Part shown: positions 1-4,316 of the stretch, one piece after another
Layout of the letters: each line of letters opens with the position of its first letter
Numbering within the stretch: the first letter of the stretch is position 1
Assembly (NCBI GenBank): GCA_018700655.1
Contig: JABIUG010000011.1
Span: 1 to 6,009 of the forward strand
DNA length: 6,009 nucleotides
Reading direction: 5' to 3'
From: Rhodospirillaceae bacterium
Lineage (GTDB): Bacteria; Pseudomonadota; Alphaproteobacteria; SP197
Notes under the pieces: generated by a model
Databases searched by the model: none
What the model saw: only the letters and a program-made list of their open reading frames with translations
Told to the model about the DNA's origin: nothing
Position numbers and translations under genes: made by a program

Positions 1-44
1 CCCAGCGCTGCACCGGGAGATGCGCACCGGTTCGCCCGAAAGGG
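1..44. other. Short flank downstream of the TRAP binding-protein gene
   Basis: These 44 bases lie beyond the stop of the minus-strand TRAP binding-protein gene. I see no start codon or open frame that can be assigned. GCACCGG occurs twice (10-16 and 24-30), and CCC-GAAA-GGG at 35-44 could form only a three-pair stem. TRAP operons usually carry small and large membrane subunits next to the binding protein; if they follow here, they begin outside the window. Confidence 0.4.
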
Positions 45-1133
45 TCAGATACCCAGAACCCGGTTGCGTTCGGCCGCATAGGTGCTGCCGGCAAGCGACA
101 TCCAACCCGCCGACTTGACCAGCGAATCCCGGTAGGAATCGAAAGTCTTGGCGAACATCGCATCGGTCATGTTCTCTTCGTAGACCTGCTCTGACGCGGT
201 CCCGAAGGCATCCCACACCGATTCCGGGAAGGTCAGGGTCTGAACGCCCTGCGAAATCAGGCGCTGCAGTGCCGCACCGTTGTTGGCCAGGAACTGCGAG
301 AGGCCCCAGACATTCACCTCGGCGGCGGCACATTCAACGATCTTCTGCTCTGCCGGCGTGAAGTCGTTGTAGACGTCGCGATTGAAGGCAAGCGACAGGC
401 CGGGACCGGGCTCATGGAAGCCGGAGGTGTAGTAGATCTTTGTGATCTCGAAGAAACCGGCCTTTTCATCGGCCCAGGGACCGATCCACTCGGTGCCGTC
501 GATCTCGTCCTTGGCGAGCGCATTGTAAACTTCTGCACCGGGGATGTTCTGGACCGAAGCGCCCAGATGACCCAGCGCTTTGCCGCCCAGACCGGGCATA
601 CGGAAACGCAGGCCGTTGAAATCCTCGGGGCTGTTGATTTCCTTCTTGAACCAGCCGCCAGCCTGGGCGCCGGTATTGCCCGCTGCAAACGTCTTCAGAT
701 TGAAGAGTTCGCCGAGCTCATCCTGAAGCTCACGACCACCCATGTGGTAGTACCAGTTGTTGAGTTCCTGCGCGGTCATGCCAAACGGAATCGACGTATA
801 GAAGGCAAAGGACGGGCTCTGCCCGACAAAGTAGTAATCGGCGGCGTGATAGACATCCGCCTGCCCCGACGACACGGCATCGAAACACTCGAAGGCGCCG
901 ACCAGTTCGCCGGCCGACTTCAGATCGACATCGATCATGCCATCCGACATTGCGATGATGTTGTCGGCACAGCGTTGCGCAGCATCATGAACGCCGGCGA
1001 GCCCGCGGCCCCACGACGTCACCATCGTCAGACGTTTGCGGCCTTGTGAAATCGCCGGTGTCGGAAATGCAGCCGCTGATGCTCCGCCCACTGCAGCAAC
1101 ACCAGCGCCTGTCAGAAATTTACGTCTCTTCAT
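45..1133 (-). CDS. dctP: TRAP transporter substrate-binding protein, TakP-like (DctP family), Tat-exported
   Basis: This is a 362-aa periplasmic binding protein of a TRAP transporter. It captures a small organic anion and delivers it to a membrane QM pair not visible here. The N-terminus MKRRKFLTGAG is a twin-arginine signal followed by a small-residue hydrophobic stretch to about residue 29 (probable cleavage after AIS). The body resembles the TakP alpha-keto acid binder: GNTGAQAGGWF (152-162), RFRMPG (176-181) and TEWIGP (214-219). Q157, R178, E215 and W216 align by eye with residues that hold the carboxylate and cation in TakP. The start at 1133 is preferred over the in-frame ATG at 1187 because it begins the signal peptide and has GGGAGGA 7 nt upstream. 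Length fits the family. The ligand is inferred to be a keto- or hydroxy-acid; other carboxylates are possible. The gap upstream suggests a transcription unit separate from the nitrile hydratase operon, though read-through is possible. Confidence 0.9.
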   Translation of the reverse strand: MKRRKFLTGAGVAAVGGASAAAFPTPAISQGRKRLTMVTSWGRGLAGVHDAAQRCADNIIAMSDGMIDVDLKSAGELVGAFECFDAVSSGQADVYHAADYYFVGQSPSFAFYTSIPFGMTAQELNNWYYHMGGRELQDELGELFNLKTFAAGNTGAQAGGWFKKEINSPEDFNGLRFRMPGLGGKALGHLGASVQNIPGAEVYNALAKDEIDGTEWIGPWADEKAGFFEITKIYYTSGFHEPGPGLSLAFNRDVYNDFTPAEQKIVECAAAEVNVWGLSQFLANNGAALQRLISQGVQTLTFPESVWDAFGTASEQVYEENMTDAMFAKTFDSYRDSLVKSAGWMSLAGSTYAAERNRVLGI

Positions 1134-1140
1134 GAACCAG

Positions 1141-1147
1141 TCCTCCC
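1141..1147 (-). promoter_or_regulatory. Ribosome binding site deciding the dctP start
   Basis: The minus strand reads GGGAGGA here, 7 nt before the ATG at 1133-1131. It is a near-perfect Shine-Dalgarno match and sits inside the longer in-frame ORF that begins at 1187. That argues for initiation at the twin-arginine signal peptide rather than at the upstream ATG. Confidence 0.75.
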
Positions 1148-1231
1148 AAAATTCAGCGCCTTGCAAGACGGCACAGTACGCATGCAATTCGCTTGCAGAT
1201 CAAGCCTTTGCGGTCACCGTCAGGTGTCTAG

Positions 1232-1260
1232 ATAAGAGAGGAAGCACTGGCCAAATGCAA
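1232..1260 (-). promoter_or_regulatory. Possible sigma70-type promoter for dctP
   Basis: On the minus strand TTGCAT (1260-1255) and TCTTAT (1237-1232) are separated by 17 bp. They match the consensus at three and four positions out of six. Transcription would begin near 1225 and leave a leader of about 90 nt. The location, in the only intergenic gap between the sulfotransferase and dctP, is sensible, but matches this weak also occur by chance. Confidence 0.3.
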
Positions 1261-1286
1261 GTTCGTCGGACTCTCGGACAAGTTGC

Positions 1287-2189
1287 TCAGCCCCGATTGC
1301 GCACCCTGATGGAGTCCTGTAAGTCGGCATAGTCGGCAAGGCCCGTCTGCTTGGCAATCTTCGACTGCCAGGCTTCGGCGAAAAGTACCTTTAGCTCTGG
1401 GCTCAGTGGTTCCTTGTTCGACTGTCCCGTCGCTACTTTGTTTGATTCACCATCAGCAGGGAGCCCGGCGATGACGTCACGCTTGCGCCGCAAGAGGTTG
1501 TCATCGAACTGGGCGGCATGGGCTTTCATGAATTCGAACCGGGCCTGTTCGGTCGCGATCTCCAGCGTTTCCTGATCCGGGTCAAGGCCGATGAACGCAG
1601 CGACCTTCTCCACCACGGCAGGAAGATCGTCGGCCATGTCCTCGTAAATGAAAGCCAGAACATCATCACGTTCACTGGCCTGCCACCACGACCGTGAATT
1701 GTCCCAGTAGTTGTCACCCTTGCCATCTCCCAGGAAGCTTTCGCGCAGATAGGTATCCTGCGGGATCGACCCGTTCTCGAAAAACCAGCCGTGCATGAAA
1801 CGAAAGAGGGAAACGGCGACCGCCTCGGGATCGCGGAAAATCACGATGTGGCGTCCGCCTTTGGGAACATCATCCCAATTCAGGTGGGTCTTGAAAGCCC
1901 GCGGGTCCGCTACCTGTTCGGCCTCCGGGTCGATATCAAGGTCAAAGGCAAGCTCAATCCAGGGCACCACTTCGGTGATCTCGCCGAAGTCCATCGAACC
2001 CTTTGTACGCAAGCCGTGGACGATCTGCTGCATCCAGGTGGTGCCTGCCTTGGCATAGGTCGCAATGAAGACATCGCTGGGCCGAGGCACAAAGGCCAGG
2101 CCACGCTCATGGCTTTCCTTCGAAAAAAAGCGCGCAGCGACCGCGCCGAATTCCTCAAGCGTCGTCGGGCGTCGCAACACCTCGCTCAT
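1287..2189 (-). CDS. PAPS-dependent sulfotransferase, Sulfotransfer_1 family, coupled to nthB
   Basis: This 300-aa cytoplasmic sulfotransferase should move a sulfuryl group from PAPS to a hydroxyl or amine acceptor. The 5'-phosphosulfate loop is TYAKAGTTW (44-52). KTH (100-102) supplies the likely catalytic His102. The 3'-phosphate motif is IFRDPEAVAVS (117-127), and IYEDM (181-185) is the usual strand-end motif. The C-terminal RKGxxG-type PAPS loop is degenerate, reading KVATGQSN around 251-258, as in some actinobacterial and proteobacterial relatives. The start at 2189 is chosen because family homology begins there and its ATG overlaps the nthB stop as ATGA. No good Shine-Dalgarno precedes it, so translation probably depends on ribosomes finishing nthB. 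An in-frame ATG at 2258 would intrude 70 bases into nthB and is unlikely. The acceptor cannot be read from sequence; small alcohols, phenols or lipids are all possible. It has no obvious link to nitrile hydrolysis except its position. Confidence 0.92.
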   Translation of the reverse strand: MSEVLRRPTTLEEFGAVAARFFSKESHERGLAFVPRPSDVFIATYAKAGTTWMQQIVHGLRTKGSMDFGEITEVVPWIELAFDLDIDPEAEQVADPRAFKTHLNWDDVPKGGRHIVIFRDPEAVAVSLFRFMHGWFFENGSIPQDTYLRESFLGDGKGDNYWDNSRSWWQASERDDVLAFIYEDMADDLPAVVEKVAAFIGLDPDQETLEIATEQARFEFMKAHAAQFDDNLLRRKRDVIAGLPADGESNKVATGQSNKEPLSPELKVLFAEAWQSKIAKQTGLADYADLQDSIRVRNRG

Positions 2190-2857
2190 GCCGAAACCAG
2201 ATAGGATTCCCAGAGATCGACGTAGACGGCGTCTCCCGGCGTGGAAGCATCGCCCCACAACTCTTCAGCCAGAAAACGCACGGAGTAACAATGCTCGGGG
2301 TTCTCGCCTTCTTGTTCCGAGTTGCTGTCTGGAAAGACAAACACACCATGGTCCATCACGACTTCCCCAGCCCGGCCGCGGCAATAGCGTGTTGCACGCG
2401 TGTGATGGCGGGGATGGTCGTTCTTGACCCAGACCCGATCACCCGCCTTGAAGCCCGCATCGACCTTGACCTCGGCGCGTTTCGTACTGGCCCCCGCGGC
2501 CATCGCCGCGTCCATCTCATCAAGCGTGATTTCGCTGCCACCTTCAGCCCTGCCAGGCTCGCTCAGCGTCGCGATCCGCTCGGCGATCTCGGCATCGGTC
2601 AGAATGCCGCGCTGCACCGCGATCGACTGGGTCGCACGGGTCCACAGTTCGTAATAACTCGAGCGCAGGTAGGTCACGGCCGGAATGCGTTCAATATTGG
2701 CGCGCAGATGGTCATCGACAAAACCAATGCCCTCGCCCGCCTGGAGCGACAGACCGAACGCCCGCTTCTCCCAATCCGCGTGAAACACCGGCTCGTTTTC
2801 TTCGCGCTCGACCGCACCGAAACCGTGCATGCCGCCCATATCGTGAATGCCGTCCAT
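2186..2857 (-). CDS. nthB: Nitrile hydratase beta subunit
   Basis: This is the 223-aa beta subunit of nitrile hydratase, which pairs with the alpha subunit to hydrate nitriles to amides in the cytoplasm. The N-terminus MDGIHDMGGMHGFG is the family signature. It is followed by EPVFHADWEKRAF (22-34), YLRSSYYELW (63-72), a linker around 100-135, and the C-terminal barrel with RVWVKN (141-146), RYCRGRAGEV (157-166) and ELWGD (199-203). R52 and R157 align by eye with the two arginines known to hydrogen-bond the oxidised cysteine claw of the alpha subunit. Length is normal and the protein appears complete. The start lies 8 bp after the nthA stop, with a GAGGG ribosome site overlapping that stop. 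The last codon and stop overlap the sulfotransferase start. It is a true beta subunit, not the shorter beta-like activator. Confidence 0.97.
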   Translation of the reverse strand: MDGIHDMGGMHGFGAVEREENEPVFHADWEKRAFGLSLQAGEGIGFVDDHLRANIERIPAVTYLRSSYYELWTRATQSIAVQRGILTDAEIAERIATLSEPGRAEGGSEITLDEMDAAMAAGASTKRAEVKVDAGFKAGDRVWVKNDHPRHHTRATRYCRGRAGEVVMDHGVFVFPDSNSEQEGENPEHCYSVRFLAEELWGDASTPGDAVYVDLWESYLVSA

Positions 2858-2865
2858 AACGCCCT

Positions 2866-3456
2866 CTAAACCTCTGCCACGCCGATCATACCGTCGCGTG
2901 TCACCATCGCTGCCAGATCGTCTTCGGTCATGCCATCAGTGCCCTCGGGGCGCTTGGGCAAAACGAGATAACGGATCTCGGCGCTGGAGTCCCAGACCCT
3001 GACCTCGACGTCACCCGAGACCGAGGCGCCGAATTCCTCCAGCACGACCCGGGGTTCACGCACGATGCGCGAGCGATAGGGCGGGCTCTTGTACCAGGTC
3101 GGCGGCAGTCCCAGCACCGGCCACGGGTAACAGGAGCACAGCGTGCAGACGACAACGTTGTGCACGGCATCGGTATTTTCGACGACCACCATGTTTTCGC
3201 CCTGAACACCGGCAATATCGAGCTCGGCAATGGCATCCGTGCCGTTTTCCAGCAGGCGCGCCTTGTAGTCGGGATCGCTCCAGGCTTTCGCTACGACCCG
3301 GGCGCCGTTGTGGGGCCCAACCCGTGTTTCATAAAGTTCGATCAGGCGATCGATCGCCGTGGGATCAACCAGCCCCTTCTCGCTCAGGAGTTGCTCGATC
3401 GCCTTGACCCGCAGCGCCATGTCCGATTCCGGCTCATTGTGTTTGTGCGAAGCCAT
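2866..3456 (-). CDS. nthA: Nitrile hydratase alpha subunit, cobalt type
   Basis: This is the 196-aa metal-binding subunit of nitrile hydratase. The claw motif CTLCSC covers residues 104-109 (codons at 3147-3130) and is followed by YPWP. In characterised enzymes the second and third cysteines (here C107 and C109) become sulfinic and sulfenic acids. The metal is bound by the three thiolates and two backbone amides. Thr at position 105 with Tyr at 110 marks the cobalt group; iron enzymes usually have CSLCSCT. Residues 14-80 (VKAIEQLL, RVVAKAWSDP) form the typical N-terminal arm. LPPTWYKSPPYRSRIVREPR (117-136) follows the claw in the usual way. The start at 3456 has GGAGG 6 nt upstream. It is the first gene of the operon with nthB and the sulfotransferase. 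No activator or amidase gene is visible beside it. Confidence 0.97.
   Translation of the reverse strand: MASHKHNEPESDMALRVKAIEQLLSEKGLVDPTAIDRLIELYETRVGPHNGARVVAKAWSDPDYKARLLENGTDAIAELDIAGVQGENMVVVENTDAVHNVVVCTLCSCYPWPVLGLPPTWYKSPPYRSRIVREPRVVLEEFGASVSGDVEVRVWDSSAEIRYLVLPKRPEGTDGMTEDDLAAMVTRDGMIGVAEV
3130..3147 (-). other. Metal-claw codons of nitrile hydratase alpha
   Basis: These 18 bases encode Cys-Thr-Leu-Cys-Ser-Cys, residues 104-109 of nthA. All three cysteine ligands and the serine are intact, so the metal site should be functional. The Thr in the second position predicts cobalt rather than iron. Confidence 0.9.
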
Positions 3457-3614
3457 CGTTTCCCTCCGTGAATGCCGGTGATCCTAACAAGCGCCGCCAT
3501 GCATGGGCAATGGGATGGGTCGACAAGCAGATTGCACACTGGCGTTGTATGGGTTGCCGGCAAATGCAAGCATTGTCCCACCAGGGGCAACACCAGAAAA
3601 ACCGGAGAATCATC
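3457..3614. promoter_or_regulatory. Upstream region of the nth operon, divergent from a small plus-strand ORF
   Basis: These 158 bases separate the nthA start (minus) from the start of a small plus-strand ORF at 3615, so both promoters would have to lie here or just beyond. I see two perfect 10-bp palindromes: CCATGCATGG at 3497-3506 and TTGCCGGCAA at 3554-3563. Either could be an operator for a dimeric regulator. I could not find a convincing -35/-10 pair on either strand. The nthA ribosome site GGAGG is at 3467-3463. Confidence 0.35.
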
Positions 3615-3856
3615 ATGAGTGAACTTTTCACGGAGTTGGTCGGGGTCCATGTGACCGATCAAACATTGCAAATCTCGATGACCACATGAAAGACGAGCTC
3701 GAGCGTGAGCTAACCGCCCTTACACCGGCCATGCGCACGGTGATGTCCTCAAAGATGGGGCCGGAGGCCAGTGATTCTGCCATGACCGGGCCTGGCGGAT
3801 GCGACCACACGCAGGTGAAGTTCTGCGGCGTCATTCAGCCTGATCTCACGCATTGA
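3615..3856 (+). pseudogene. Possible frame-broken gene for an 80-aa two-cysteine peptide
   Basis: An ATG at 3615 with GGAGA about 7 nt upstream opens a 24-codon frame (MSELFTELVGVHVTDQTLQ, then ISMTT and a stop at 3687-3689). The following frame, -1 relative to it, runs on to 3856. If one A were added to the AAA run at 3670-3672, the first frame would continue as LQNLDDHMKDELERELTAL and so on. That gives one protein of about 80 residues with cysteines at 63 and 71, almost the same positions as C62 and C70 of the related ORF at 4052-4279. This suggests one gene with a single-base deletion, real or a sequencing error. The alternative is two coupled ORFs, because the 24-codon stop and the next ATG overlap as ATGA. 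I recognise no family. Confidence 0.4.
3686..3856 (+). CDS. Small two-cysteine peptide, paralogue of the 4052-4279 ORF
   Basis: This 56-codon ORF begins MKDELERELTALTPAM, an acidic, probably helical segment. It ends in a small-residue stretch with C39 and C47 (GGCDHTQVKFCGV). Its ATG overlaps the stop of the preceding 24-codon ORF as ATGA, and it has no clear ribosome site of its own, so it would be read either by coupling or as the tail of the frame-broken gene described at 3615-3856. ELTALTPAM (8-16) and ASDSAMTGPGGC (28-39), with a C-x7-C spacing, match the ORF at 4052-4279. That is the main evidence that it is real coding sequence. There is no signal peptide or membrane segment. Function is unknown; a secreted or modified peptide is one possibility. 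Confidence 0.42.
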   Translation: MKDELERELTALTPAMRTVMSSKMGPEASDSAMTGPGGCDHTQVKFCGVIQPDLTH

Positions 3857-3895
3857 AACGGTGACGGCTTCTGCCACACCACGTTGAGCTCGTTG

Positions 3896-3926
3896 GTCAG
3901 CTTCTGGCGATACGTCTGAAGCTGAC
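3896..3926. repeat. Perfect 9-bp inverted repeat, stem-loop
   Basis: GTCAGCTTC (3896-3904) and GAAGCTGAC (3918-3926) are exact reverse complements separated by 13 bases. The element lies 40 bases after the stop of the 56-codon plus-strand ORF. No run of T follows on either strand, so it is not a standard intrinsic terminator. It could end transcription weakly, stabilise an RNA end or bind a protein. Confidence 0.4.
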
Positions 3927-3993
3927 AAACACTCCCGCGCGTCAAGCAAACCTGATTCTGACCACGCGACCCGTCGTTGATGTCCCGTCATGG

Positions 3994-4021
3994 TTGTCAA
4001 ACAACCCCGATCCCGTACTCT
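3994..4021 (+). promoter_or_regulatory. Possible promoter with overlapping inverted repeat for the 75-aa ORF
   Basis: TTGTCA (3994-3999) matches the -35 consensus at five of six bases. It is followed after 16 bp by TACTCT (4016-4021), a weak -10 with three of six. The start would be near 4028, giving a leader of about 24 nt before the ATG at 4052. The inverted repeat GGTTGT-CAA-ACAACC (3992-4006) covers the -35 and could be an operator. This rests on pattern matching alone. Confidence 0.3.
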
Positions 4022-4051
4022 CGAAACGGGCGCTCACTAAGGGAACAGGCA

Positions 4052-4279
4052 ATGATGAATTTTCAGCTTCTGGCCGGCTCAGCCAACGAAACCGCGCACC
4101 TTGCTCAGGGTGCGGGGCTACTGGCAGCAGGTGAATTAAAAGGCCTTGTGCCTGAAATCGTCGGCACCGATTCTCACGGCACACCGAATGCCGATCTTGC
4201 CAGCCGGTCCGCCAGAACGGCGTATGGCATGGGTTGCGGCACCTTTATCGGACCGACATGCATCGCCGATATCGACTGA
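4052..4279 (+). CDS. Unrecognised 75-aa peptide with C-x7-C tail
   Basis: I do not recognise this protein. It has AAGGGA 7-8 nt before tandem ATG codons (4052 and 4055), and codons rich in first-position G, as expected for real coding DNA. Residues 1-36 form a leader-like segment (MMNFQLLAGSANETAHLAQG, then LLAAGELKGLVPEI). Residues 37-61 are rich in Gly, Ser, Thr and Ala, and the end is GMGCGTFIGPTCIADID with C62 and C70. ELKGLVPEI (28-36) and ASRSARTAYGMGC (50-62) match the ORF at 3686-3856. No signal peptide or membrane helix is clear. The size and the leader-plus-Cys/Ser/Thr-tail layout resemble ribosomal peptide precursors, but no modifying enzyme is seen, so this is a guess. It could also be a small metal- or disulfide-binding protein. 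It runs convergent to parC. Confidence 0.45.
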   Translation: MMNFQLLAGSANETAHLAQGAGLLAAGELKGLVPEIVGTDSHGTPNADLASRSARTAYGMGCGTFIGPTCIADID

Positions 4280-4291
4280 GTTTCTAGACCG

Positions 4292-4316
4292 TGATCGCTT
4301 TCAACTTCAGCGATCA
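4292..4316. terminator. Stem-loop at the parC 3' end, between convergent genes
   Basis: TGATCGCT (4292-4299) and AGCGATCA (4309-4316) form a perfect 8-bp stem with a 9-base loop. The right arm contains the parC stop codon (minus strand TGA at 4316-4314). The element sits where transcripts of parC and the plus-strand 75-aa ORF meet, so it could terminate both. Neither strand shows a good T run after it, so terminator activity is uncertain. Confidence 0.35.

Larger units (their letters stand above)
3857..4051. other. Non-coding spacer between the two small ORFs
   Basis: All three plus-strand frames contain early stops here, and I find no third copy of the two-cysteine motif. The spacer holds the 9-bp stem-loop at 3896-3926 and a short inverted repeat at 3992-4006 that overlaps a possible -35 box. 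It looks like a leader region for the ORF at 4052. Confidence 0.35.

Noticed and set aside
414..1049. A 211-codon open frame on the plus strand opposite dctP
   Set aside because: It lies entirely antisense to a well supported TRAP binding-protein gene, shows no recognisable domain, and is expected from the GC-rich codon bias of the real gene.
1258..1284. CAAGTT and TCGGA each repeated directly just after the sulfotransferase stop
   Set aside because: The repeats are five to six bases long and do not form a stem, so they are neither a terminator nor a credible regulatory array.
2291..2869. A 192-codon plus-strand frame opposite nthB
   Set aside because: The opposite strand encodes a textbook nitrile hydratase beta subunit over the same bases. 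The plus frame has no family signature and no ribosome site that I can see.
3468..3614. Extension of the 24-codon ORF upstream to an ATG at 3468
   Set aside because: The extra residues have no resemblance to the paralogue, and the ATG would overlap the nthA upstream leader. The ATG at 3615 has the better ribosome site.
3749..4000. Minus-strand 83-codon frame in the small-ORF region
   Set aside because: It overlaps the plus-strand two-cysteine ORF, has no good ribosome site and no recognisable motif. The plus-strand frame has paralogue support, so this is probably a shadow.
3457..4313. CRISPR array, tRNA, insertion sequence or attachment site in the 857-bp gap
   Set aside because: I found no regularly spaced repeats, no tRNA-like cloverleaf ending, no transposase fragment and no paired direct repeats flanking the region.
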